A stretch of DNA of 64,000 nt from contig JAIEQB010000010.1 of NCBI GenBank assembly GCA_019748065.1, positions 29,179 to 93,178 of the forward strand, written 5' to 3'. Below, piece after piece: positions 57,186-64,000 of this stretch. Both the position numbers and the translations under genes were made by a program. Position 1 is the stretch's first letter, and each line of letters begins with the position of its first letter. Under the pieces are notes generated by a model, which was given only the letters and a program-made list of their open reading frames with translations, ran no database searches and was not told the origin of the DNA. Source of the stretch: Alphaproteobacteria bacterium (GTDB lineage: Bacteria > Pseudomonadota > Alphaproteobacteria > UBA9655).

Positions 57186-57934
57186 GAGGCTGATGTTTTC
57201 CTGGCGATGAAAATTCCAATTTTATAGGTGAGCGTTGAAGGAAGAGTGAGCTTCGATCGATCAATCAATTTATACGACCGAGGGTGAGGGGTGTAATTTG
57301 CCCCACATTTTTTAATAGATTTTAAGGCTTGTAGGTGTGTATTAAATGTCTGACGTCGCAAGAAGAGATCTGCTTTTATGATGCTAAATCCTATTTTATC
57401 CAAAATTTCACATAAATAATCAAAGTCATGGAAGGTGATGCATTGATGAGGAGAAAATTCAACGAAAGAACCCTTTAAGGGGAGAGAAAAAGCTAAAATT
57501 CCATTTTGATTAAGATGATTGAAGCAATTTTTAAGCAGCTCCTCAATAGCAAAACTCCATTGAAAAGCCATATTCGAAAAGATTAAATCATATGAGTCGT
57601 TGCAATCCCAGGAGTGGTCAAAGTTAAACAGCAAGGGCTTTGCTTGAATTAACCTCAGATGATCACGGGTCTTTTTTAGCAACAGGGGTGAAAAATCATT
57701 GATATGTAGAGATGATATAAATAATCTCTTGCAAAGATGTAGTGTGGTAAGGCCGGTTCCACACCCCAAATCTAAAACTTTTTGGTGGTACGATTTACAT
57801 ACAGTAAGGTAATTGATAAGAAGGGCACCGGTTTGGAACTGCACAACCGCCTCATTATCATAACTGACACAAGCTTTTTCAAAGGATTTTTGAATGCCTA
57901 CATAATGACATTGATGGTGTTGCTGACTATTCAT
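57182..57934 (-). CDS. bioC: Malonyl-ACP O-methyltransferase BioC
   Basis: 250 residues. A class I methyltransferase with KVLDLGCGTGLTTLHL (SAM motif) and LIFSNMAFQWSF. The N-terminal SFEKACVSYDNEAVVQ is typical of BioC. It methylates malonyl-ACP to start pimelate synthesis. It overlaps bioH and bioD by 4 bases each. Confidence 0.9.
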   Translation of the reverse strand: MNSQQHHQCHYVGIQKSFEKACVSYDNEAVVQFQTGALLINYLTVCKSYHQKVLDLGCGTGLTTLHLCKRLFISSLHINDFSPLLLKKTRDHLRLIQAKPLLFNFDHSWDCNDSYDLIFSNMAFQWSFAIEELLKNCFNHLNQNGILAFSLPLKGSFVEFSPHQCITFHDFDYLCEILDKIGFSIIKADLFLRRQTFNTHLQALKSIKKCGANYTPHPRSYKLIDRSKLTLPSTLTYKIGIFIARKTSAS

Positions 57935-58623
57935 AAAGTAGACGTCAAAAACTGGCTTATTATTTTTTGTATTTCAATCCTGTGAGTTATAAAAGGGATA
58001 TGACCTGCTCCAGTGATAGCTTGATAGTTAAGAGAAGGACTTAATGCTGTAAGATGTGAAAGTATGTTTCTAGGAATAATAGGATCTTCTGTGCCTTGAA
58101 TCATAAGGGTAGGCACCTGAATTCTTGAAAATGATGAGCGCAAATCCGATTGAAACAGAATATTCTGATAGGGTTTATAGCCATTAAATAGCTCTTGTGG
58201 GATAATATGGTCTTTTAGGGCATTTGGCGCATTGGAAATCACCTTGAGGTAATAAGAGAAAAAGACAGAGTAGTTTGTTGCAAGCATCCTCTTGAAAATC
58301 GTTTGGTGCTCGTTTGGTATACCAGGCCAAGTCTTTTGCGTCCCAAAGCAAGGCGTAGACGTGATTAAAATGAGGGCCTTATAGGTATTAGGATTTCGCT
58401 CATATAATTTTAGGGAGAGGAGTCCCCCTAAAGACCAGCCTATAAGAACACAGTGATTTGGTAGGCGTTTCTTCTCAATAAGATCACAAACAGTTTTTAT
58501 ACAAGAAGTGTTTGTGTGGAGAGGTAAATCAATAAAAAGTGTCTGTCCGAGAAGGAACTCTCTCCCAATGTTAGCTTGAAATCCCCATCCGGGGAGGAAT
58601 ACAAGGGGTGATTCAGAGGTCAT
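57931..58623 (-). CDS. bioH: Pimeloyl-ACP methyl ester esterase BioH
   Basis: 230 residues. An alpha/beta hydrolase with nucleophile elbow IGWSLGGLLSL, acid in IQGTEDPIIP and His in ITGAGHIPF. It releases pimeloyl-ACP from the chain made with BioC. The BioC-BioH pairing in one operon is complete here. Confidence 0.9.
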   Translation of the reverse strand: MTSESPLVFLPGWGFQANIGREFLLGQTLFIDLPLHTNTSCIKTVCDLIEKKRLPNHCVLIGWSLGGLLSLKLYERNPNTYKALILITSTPCFGTQKTWPGIPNEHQTIFKRMLATNYSVFFSYYLKVISNAPNALKDHIIPQELFNGYKPYQNILFQSDLRSSFSRIQVPTLMIQGTEDPIIPRNILSHLTALSPSLNYQAITGAGHIPFITHRIEIQKIISQFLTSTL

Positions 58624-59744
58624 TCCAAAGCTTCTTTAAGCGATTGGACCAGGTACTGAACATCAGATTTTTCATGAGTACAAGAAAGTGATATGCGGAT
58701 GCGGGACGTATTCTCAGGTACAGTTGGAGGACGAATGGCCGCAACATAAATTTCCTTATTTTTTAGATACTGGGTAACAGCTAATGTTTTATGGGAATCT
58801 CCAATGCGAATGGATCGTATAGGGGTTATATCTTGGGATATTAAAGAGAGTTTATATTCCATTGCACATGTATTAAAAAACTCTATAAGTTGCTTTAATT
58901 TTTGCAAGCGCCACCCTTCCTTGAGCAGGAGATTAAGGCTTTCTAAGGCGCCTACGCAGATAACTGGAGAAATCGCTATACTGTAGCGATAACTACGACA
59001 ATATTGTAATAATAAATTGATAATATTTTTATTAGCTAAAATAATGCCGCCACTCATGCCTAAAGCTTTTCCAAAAGAAATGGAGAGGATATCGGGGGGT
59101 TTTACAGCGTCCTTCCAATATTCTATGACCCCTAAGCCATTATCGCCAAGAATACCAAATCCATGGGCATCATCAACAAACAAAGGCATATTATGAGAAT
59201 GGCACAAAGACGATATTTCATTAAGGAAAGCCACATCCCCCTCCATACTAAAAATACTTTCTGTGATGAATAGATCTGGGGCTTGCGTTTTTACAAAGTC
59301 ATAGGCATGACCAATATCATTGTGGCGAAACCTCCTTATTTTAGCTCTTGAGAGAATAAGCCCATCAACAATGGAAGCGTGGCATGATCGATCACAGAGC
59401 GCTATCGAATTCCTTGTCAACAGAGCAGAAAGAATACCCATGTTTGCCTGGTATCCAGAAGGAAAAACAAGAGCATCTTCAAAACCAAGACGCTGACAAA
59501 ATGCCTTTTTAAGCTCCTCACACTCAACAGAATAACCTGATAAAAGAGGTGACGAGGTGCTTCCAAAGCTATTCTGTTCCATACCCAATTGCATGACCTT
59601 TTTTATTTGAGGATGGGAACTCAATCCTAAATAATCGCTAGAACAAAAATTAATATACCCTTCGCTTTTAGGTAGAATAACGCGGCTGCGCCACAGACCT
59701 TTCTGGACAATTCTTTCCTGATGGTGCTCAAACTGTTTTAACAT
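58620..59744 (-). CDS. bioF: 8-amino-7-oxononanoate synthase
   Basis: 374 residues. A PLP enzyme joining pimeloyl-ACP and alanine. Lys is in ILSISFGKALGMSGG, the His in FVDDAHGFGILG, and SSDYLGLSSHPQI marks the N-terminal signature. It overlaps bioH by 4 bases, and bioB's stop adjoins its start. Confidence 0.93.
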   Translation of the reverse strand: MLKQFEHHQERIVQKGLWRSRVILPKSEGYINFCSSDYLGLSSHPQIKKVMQLGMEQNSFGSTSSPLLSGYSVECEELKKAFCQRLGFEDALVFPSGYQANMGILSALLTRNSIALCDRSCHASIVDGLILSRAKIRRFRHNDIGHAYDFVKTQAPDLFITESIFSMEGDVAFLNEISSLCHSHNMPLFVDDAHGFGILGDNGLGVIEYWKDAVKPPDILSISFGKALGMSGGIILANKNIINLLLQYCRSYRYSIAISPVICVGALESLNLLLKEGWRLQKLKQLIEFFNTCAMEYKLSLISQDITPIRSIRIGDSHKTLAVTQYLKNKEIYVAAIRPPTVPENTSRIRISLSCTHEKSDVQYLVQSLKEALE

Positions 59745-60697
59745 CAGGAAACTGACATATAGTCTGGCAGACTAGGGTGAATATTTAACCGTTTCATAAG
59801 GGAAACGTCTGAGTTAAAAGTTTTATTCTCAGATGTAAGAAGAATATCTCCCACATGGATGGAATTTGCGCCTGCATAAAAACATAAGGCTTGGTCTGCA
59901 TCCGATAACTCTTTACGACCCCCTGTGAGCCTCACTTTTGATTGGGGAAAGAGAATGCGTGCAATCGCAATCATGCGAATAAATTCGAAGATATCCAATC
60001 TTTCGACATTTTGTAGGGAAACTTTAGAAAAATGGATCATTCTATTAATGGGAATACTTAAAGGCGGATTTTTAAGGTTGAGAAGAGCTAAGAAAAAACG
60101 GATACGATCTTCACGGGTTTCTCCCAAGCCCACAATACCACCACAGCACACCTTAATATCATTTTCAGCAACAACTTCTACCGTATTGACCCGATCCTGA
60201 AAGGTATGTGTTGAAACAATAGAAGAGTAAAACTCGGGGCTGGATTCAATGTTATGATTATAATAATCGAGGCCAGCAGCTTTTAGCTCTTTAGCTTGCT
60301 TGTTTTCTAGAAACCCCAGGGTAACGCATGTCTCAAAACCTAATTTTTTGAGTTCCTTAACCATTTCAATGACCAGGGGCAAATCTTTTTTAGATGGCCT
60401 GCGCCAGGCGGCGCCAAGGCAGCATCTCTGCACCCCCATGTCTTTTAATTTGTTAGCTTTTTCAATAACCTCTTCCAAGGACATCAGAGATTCTTTCTTA
60501 AGGCCTGTTTTAAAATGAGCACTCTGCTTGCAAAACCCACAATCCTCAGGGCATCCTCCTGTCTTGATATTAATGAGGGCGCATAACTCAATTTCATTGT
60601 GGTTAAAGCTCTGCCGATGAATGGTATGAGCCTGTGTCAAAAGATCGAAAAAGGGCTTTTCAAAAAGGAGTGTGATTGACTTTTGAGACCATTTCAT
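59744..60697 (-). CDS. bioB: Biotin synthase
   Basis: 317 residues. A radical SAM enzyme: the cluster motif CPEDCGFCKQS is near residue 50, with a second iron-sulfur site using the conserved CCGGIVGLGET region. It inserts sulfur into dethiobiotin. I choose ATG 60697, 5 bases after AAGGTGA; upstream in-frame ATGs at 60715 and 60757 lie inside or near the operator. It heads the bio operon. Confidence 0.94.
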   Translation of the reverse strand: MKWSQKSITLLFEKPFFDLLTQAHTIHRQSFNHNEIELCALINIKTGGCPEDCGFCKQSAHFKTGLKKESLMSLEEVIEKANKLKDMGVQRCCLGAAWRRPSKKDLPLVIEMVKELKKLGFETCVTLGFLENKQAKELKAAGLDYYNHNIESSPEFYSSIVSTHTFQDRVNTVEVVAENDIKVCCGGIVGLGETREDRIRFFLALLNLKNPPLSIPINRMIHFSKVSLQNVERLDIFEFIRMIAIARILFPQSKVRLTGGRKELSDADQALCFYAGANSIHVGDILLTSENKTFNSDVSLMKRLNIHPSLPDYMSVS

Positions 60698-60757
60698 ATT
60701 GTTCACCTTGCTCATAATGGCTTGATCATTTGGGATTAGTATGCGAAGACATCTCAT

Positions 60758-60789
60758 TCGTCAACCATATTTTTTTATTAGGTTAACAA
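60758..60789. promoter_or_regulatory. BirA-type operator between bioB and bioA
   Basis: Half-sites TCGTCAACC (60758-60766) and GGTTAACAA (60781-60789) are inverted, with a 14-base AT-rich spacer. The classical BirA operator is TTGTNAACC-N14-16-GGTTNACAA, so the right half is perfect and the left has two changes. The right half touches the bioA start codon. On the minus strand the left half also covers TTGACG, which could be the bioB -35 box. Repression by biotinyl-BirA would block both genes. Confidence 0.75.
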
Positions 60790-62105
60790 TGAATCATCTG
60801 CAAAAGAAGGACTTAAAGTATCACTGGCACCCTTGTAGGACTTTAAAAAATCTAGAAAAAAATCCTCCATTCATTGTGAAAAAAGCATCAGGATGCTACA
60901 TTGAAAGCATTGACGGACATCGTGTTATTGACGGTATTTCGAGCTGGTGGTGTAAGTCCCTTGGCCACAATCATCCACGTCTTACAGCGGCTTTACTTGC
61001 CCAGACGAACAGGTTTGAACATGTCATTAGTACAACAACCACGAACCAAACCATCATTGAGTTGTCTGAAATGCTCGTCAAGTTGGTACCTGGGATGGGT
61101 AAAGTGTTTTATGCGAGTGATGGTTCATCTGCTGTGGAAATTGCTCTAAAAATGAGTCTTCATAGCAGAGTTAACCAGGGAGAAAAAAGAAGAAATAAAT
61201 TCCTCTCCTTATCAAATGGGTATCATGGAGAAACATGTGGCGCTTTAAGCGTCACCCATGGTGATAACTTTAAAAAAGTTTACAGTTCTCTGTTATTTGA
61301 TTGCGCCTTCATTGAAGGAATTCCTTATGTGAACTCATCTAATGATGCTTTATGGCATGATTGTTCTGGTCATTGGACCAAGGTGCAAGACTTTCTCCAA
61401 TATCATGCAAAAGAAACGACAGCCCTCATTCTTGAGCCTATTGTTCAAGGGGCTGGCAATATGAAGATTTATAGCCAGGATTTTTTAAAGCGACTCAGAG
61501 CTTGGACAAAAAACCATAACATTCACCTGATTGCAGATGAAATTATGACAGGCATTGGTCGTACGGGGAAAATGTTTGCTTGTGAACATGCCGAAATAAC
61601 CGCTGATTTTATGTGCTTATCAAAAGGATTAACTTCGGGTTATTTCCCCTTTAGTGCTGTCCTAACAAATAACGACATATATAATTGTTTTTATGATAAG
61701 ACAGGATTAGACGAAATTTTTTATCATTCTCACACTCATTCAGGAAATGCCCTTGGAGCCAATCTTGCTCTTGAGACGCTAAAAATCCTCAAAGAAGATT
61801 TCGATTGGGAAGCATTTCATGCAAATACGGCTTACCTTTTACAGTCATTGCAGAAGGTGGCAGAGGAAACGAAAATCCTTTCGAATGTCCGTGGCATTGG
61901 CATGATTGCAGCAGCTGATATAAAACAGGATGCGTATTCACCAGATCGAATGAGAGACATGATTCACATTGCCTTTCAAAATGGTGCGTTATTACGACCC
62001 CTAGGAAAAACCATTTACTGGCTTCCGCCCTTAAATATTCACAAGAGAATGATTGACGATTTACAAGGGATTACTAAACGAGCCTTGCTTAGGGCTTTTA
62101 AATAG
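60789..62105 (+). CDS. bioA: Adenosylmethionine-8-amino-7-oxononanoate aminotransferase
   Basis: About 438 residues. A class III PLP aminotransferase that converts KAPA to DAPA using SAM. Features: HPCRTLKNLEKNPPF at the N-terminus, SSWWCKSLGHNHP, LIADEIMTGIGRTGKMFACE and the PLP Lys in CLSKGLTSGYF. I choose ATG 60789 inside the operator end because an earlier ATG (60741) would place operator DNA in the gene. It is divergent from bioB. Confidence 0.93.
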   Translation: MNHLQKKDLKYHWHPCRTLKNLEKNPPFIVKKASGCYIESIDGHRVIDGISSWWCKSLGHNHPRLTAALLAQTNRFEHVISTTTTNQTIIELSEMLVKLVPGMGKVFYASDGSSAVEIALKMSLHSRVNQGEKRRNKFLSLSNGYHGETCGALSVTHGDNFKKVYSSLLFDCAFIEGIPYVNSSNDALWHDCSGHWTKVQDFLQYHAKETTALILEPIVQGAGNMKIYSQDFLKRLRAWTKNHNIHLIADEIMTGIGRTGKMFACEHAEITADFMCLSKGLTSGYFPFSAVLTNNDIYNCFYDKTGLDEIFYHSHTHSGNALGANLALETLKILKEDFDWEAFHANTAYLLQSLQKVAEETKILSNVRGIGMIAAADIKQDAYSPDRMRDMIHIAFQNGALLRPLGKTIYWLPPLNIHKRMIDDLQGITKRALLRAFK

Positions 62106-62229
62106 ATGGATCATTGAGTCATGCAAATATCTTGTCGCCGCATTAATGGCTTCACCTTCTGAAAATTTCGAGAGGCCATCGAAATTTTCTCTTGTGCTTC
62201 CGATACGCTTCCAGATTATTTTTGAGGGG

Positions 62230-62562
62230 TCAAATAATACTGTCAACGCAATTTAGAAATGTCCGGATTAGTAATTCTAAGTTTTTGCTGAGTTTCCGGG
62301 TTGATTGGACGCTTAAAGTGCGCTTTAAATCTTCTGGCTTATGATAAAGAGGCCTCTGAGCATCTGCCGCGTTTTTAGCTGGCGCTGCAAATCGTTTATT
62401 ATGCTGTTCTATAAAATCCTTAAGGTAGGGATTGCCTTCTTCAATGCCGGAGATCTGCCGCAGACGCATTTCTTTAATCAAGCAGTCTTGTAGAGTTTGA
62501 TTAGCCCGTTCAACCAAACCTTTAGCTTAGGATGAATAGGCACAGATCAATTCAATTTGAAA
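62230..62562 (-). mobile_element. ISNCY-like transposase relic (integrase core, C-terminal part)
   Basis: The frame encodes LVERANQTLQDCLIKEMRLR and then RFAAPAKNAADAQRPLYHKP with TRKLSKNLE near the end, which match the rve C-terminal part of ISNCY-type transposases. Just upstream, FQIELICAYSS is cut by a TAA at 62527-62529 where homologues have a Gln codon. So this is a broken fragment. It lies 125 bases after bioA. Confidence 0.7.
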
Positions 62563-62678
62563 CTCATTTAGTCAGGTAAGGTGAGTATCTTTTCTGGATA
62601 GATTTTTTGGATTTTTCTCATTAAAATAAGGGTAAAATTTCAAGTCTAAATACTTGAACATTTACTAGGGGGAATCAA

Positions 62679-63077
62679 GTGAAAAAATCTACAATAAAAT
62701 TAACTTTTACACTTTGCCTTTTTTGCAGCGTATCAAGTCTTGCTATGCACACCGCTGATGATGATGGGATTCAATATGCTGTCACAACAATTCTTCAAGA
62801 GAATAATGGAATGCCCACGCGTATTCGCGTGAGTAAAGCACAGCCAGGGGCCGTTGTTCCAGATAGTCTTAATACAGATGTCGAACAAACACAATTTTTG
62901 CGGTATAATCGTTTATTACCCCACCAAGCAGTTTTGGATGCCTTGGATCCAAAACAAGCCATACCAGCAGCTACAAATCTTGGTCATACCTCAAAGACAT
63001 TCCACTTGACGTTTCTAGATGGAGGGTTGAGAAAAAGTTGTGAATGGACAGATAATAGACCGGCAAAAACTTTTTAG
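62679..63077 (+). CDS. Small exported protein, unknown
   Basis: 132 residues. GTG start preceded by AGGGGGAA. The signal peptide is MKKSTIKLTFTLCLFCSVSS, cleaved near SLA. The mature domain has two Cys-free halves with FHLTFLDGGLRKSCEWTDN at the end. No family is recognised. It lies in the accessory segment between transposase relics. Confidence 0.5.
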   Translation: MKKSTIKLTFTLCLFCSVSSLAMHTADDDGIQYAVTTILQENNGMPTRIRVSKAQPGAVVPDSLNTDVEQTQFLRYNRLLPHQAVLDALDPKQAIPAATNLGHTSKTFHLTFLDGGLRKSCEWTDNRPAKTF

Positions 63078-63224
63078 CCACAAAGCCATAGGTGAAAAAT
63101 TTAGGTTTTTAGACCTATTTTCTAAACTCTAAAAAAATTAATTGCTATTGAAAAACATATTGTTAATAATTACATATAATTAGTAAATGTTTTTGTAATT
63201 AATGATTTGTGAGGACTCAAAAAA

Positions 63225-63425
63225 ATGACCGATATGCGCAACATTGATACTTTTCTTTATTTTTACAATGAAGCTCATCGAATCATTCCGCCTCAATGGA
63301 ATGAAAAACAAGAGATCTTTTTGGGTTATGCTGCCCTCAATACGGATGAACATCATATTCAAAATAATAAACCTGTATTTGAAACAACCTTTGCACCTTA
63401 TTCAGGGATGAAAATTTATATTTAG
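63225..63425 (+). CDS. Small hypothetical protein
   Basis: 66 residues (MTDMRNIDTFLYFYNEAH to MKIYI). GTGAGGA precedes the ATG at a loose spacing. It is acidic and soluble in appearance. No family recognised. The neighbouring region holds transposase relics, so it may be a fragment. Confidence 0.3.
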   Translation: MTDMRNIDTFLYFYNEAHRIIPPQWNEKQEIFLGYAALNTDEHHIQNNKPVFETTFAPYSGMKIYI

Positions 63426-63442
63426 GCCCTAAACGGGCCATA

Positions 63443-63568
63443 TCATTTCGGCTGCTGTAATCCTCGAGCTGCCAACCAATTTTGAGTGGCCTTTACTCTA
63501 CGCGTCAGCCAATCTTCATCATAATGACCATCCTTCTCTTCACAGAGAAGAGAGGCTAAAACAGTCAT
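63443..63568 (-). CDS. Possible small protein or gene fragment
   Basis: A 41-codon frame starts MTVLASLLCEEKDGHYD and ends WLAARGLQQPK. No ribosome site is obvious. It could be the end of a lost gene. Reported only because it fills a gene-free interval next to tRNA-Ser. Confidence 0.2.
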   Translation of the reverse strand: MTVLASLLCEEKDGHYDEDWLTRRVKATQNWLAARGLQQPK

Positions 63569-63662
63569 CTCATCTTATGTCTTCTGTTATTCTCTAATGT
63601 CCCATGAGTGTCCCATGGAGCTATTTTAAGGAGGAAATTTCTTATCAAAAATTCCTGGAAAC

Positions 63663-63752
63663 TGGCGGAGGAAGTGGGATTCGAACCCACGGTACGTTTG
63701 CACGCACAACGGTTTTCGAGACCGCCCCGTTCGACCGCTCCGGCATCCCTCC
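63663..63752 (-). tRNA. tRNA-Ser (CGA)
   Basis: The 90-base gene has acceptor stem GGAGGGA/TTCCTCC, a long variable arm, the T arm GTGGGTTCGAATCCCAC and an encoded CCA. The anticodon loop CTCGAAA gives CGA. Confidence 0.95.
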
Positions 63753-63851
63753 GCACGGGTTGAAGCTACTGGAGGTTGAGAAAAGGTTCAAGTGTGAAGT
63801 GAACACCAATCTATATTTTTATGGGGCTTTTTGGAGACTAGTATAACGTTT

Positions 63852-64000
63852 TCATAAAGCTATAACATATTGTATAAAAATAGAGTGTGCTGTACAAAAA
63901 ATGTGCTCATGTTTTATTGTCCGCCAAAACCGCTCTATGATAACGCTATCTACCCATATTCCTTTGCCATCCATGCTAATTTGAATTCCGGCCTCCTTGA
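63852..64000 (-). mobile_element. IS3-family transposase relic, cut by the window edge
   Basis: The frame on the minus strand reads GIQISMDGKGIWVDSVIIER, FWRTIKHEHIFC and ends with TGA 63852-63854 after an AT-rich tail. The pattern of Met-Asp-Gly and Glu-Arg-x-Trp-Arg-x-x-Lys is typical of IS3 OrfB C-termini. The end is shorter than a normal OrfB, so it is probably truncated. The rest lies outside the window. Confidence 0.6.

Noticed and set aside
62061..62246. A 61-codon minus-strand frame at the end of bioA
   Set aside because: It overlaps bioA and has no ribosome site or family match; it might be part of the neighbouring transposase relic, but this cannot be shown.
63565..63846. Frames on both strands across tRNA-Ser
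   Set aside because: They translate the tRNA sequence in both directions and have no independent support.
1..64000. CRISPR arrays and prophage modules
   Set aside because: No regularly spaced direct repeats and no cas, capsid, terminase or intact integrase genes were seen.

Overview
The window looks like chromosomal DNA of an AT-rich alphaproteobacterium, most plausibly a host-associated or intracellular member of the Holosporales/Paracaedibacter type. The alphaproteobacterial signs are a circularly permuted two-piece tmRNA, an alpha-type SspB adaptor, a short prolyl-tRNA synthetase without the editing insertion, a Cpa/Tad pilus locus, a ubiquinol-cytochrome c chaperone, an NDUFA9-like epimerase and a short RNase D. 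The lifestyle guess is inference from the AT-rich sequence, decaying transposases, toxin and start-codon decay, and a gammaproteobacterial-style biotin operon. The genus cannot be fixed from the window.

Layout. 1-8350 (+): Tad/Cpa pilus operon (secretin tail, cpaD, cpaE, cpaF, tadB, tadC, two TadE-like pseudopilins, TadG with a vWA domain). 8356-9123 (-): sspB and ssrA side by side, i.e. the tmRNA tag and its proteolysis adaptor. 9284-14555 (+): fused indolepyruvate ferredoxin oxidoreductase, an exported trypsin-like protease and a start-less YoeB-like toxin relic. 14550-19974 (-): proS, lptB-lptA-lptC-kdsD (LPS transport and Kdo synthesis), rnd and tRNA-Leu. 20076-28415: epimerase, bamE, cytochrome bc1 chaperone, yceD, a CapD/FlaA1-like sugar enzyme, a glycosyltransferase, an iron-permease-like gene lacking a normal start, and mutS. 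28765-36839 (mostly -): a structured unassigned RNA, recR, ebfC, dnaX with an A10 frameshift site, SRP RNA, uracil-DNA glycosylase, two pseudopilins, and a lipid/redox/membrane trio. 36910-42262: exported msrB and msrA, a SixA-like phosphatase, then hda, an AI-2E-type permease, pgsA, a DUF2066 protein, the folate cyclo-ligase and 6S RNA. 42283-48281 (-): DUF1343, metK, lnt, corC, ybeY, phoH, a classical conserved cluster. 48486-54812: MFS transporter, secreted Cys-rich protein, ssb, gyrA, coaD, a LysE/ArgO exporter and tRNA-Gly.

54823-64000 is accessory. An IS481-family relic is followed by birA facing a complete biotin operon (bioB-F-H-C-D on -, bioA divergent on +, with a BirA-type operator between). 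Relics of an ISNCY-like and an IS3-like transposase, small orphan genes and tRNA-Ser follow. The biotin block lies between decaying insertion sequences and two tRNA genes, which fits horizontal acquisition.

The most interesting points are the structured RNA at 28765-29075; the dnaX A10 slippery site; a GyrA whose quinolone-determining loop reads STEA instead of GDSA; a 30-residue tmRNA tag next to its adaptor gene; a CapD-type enzyme with the catalytic Asp-Lys pair replaced by His-Glu; and the biotin island.
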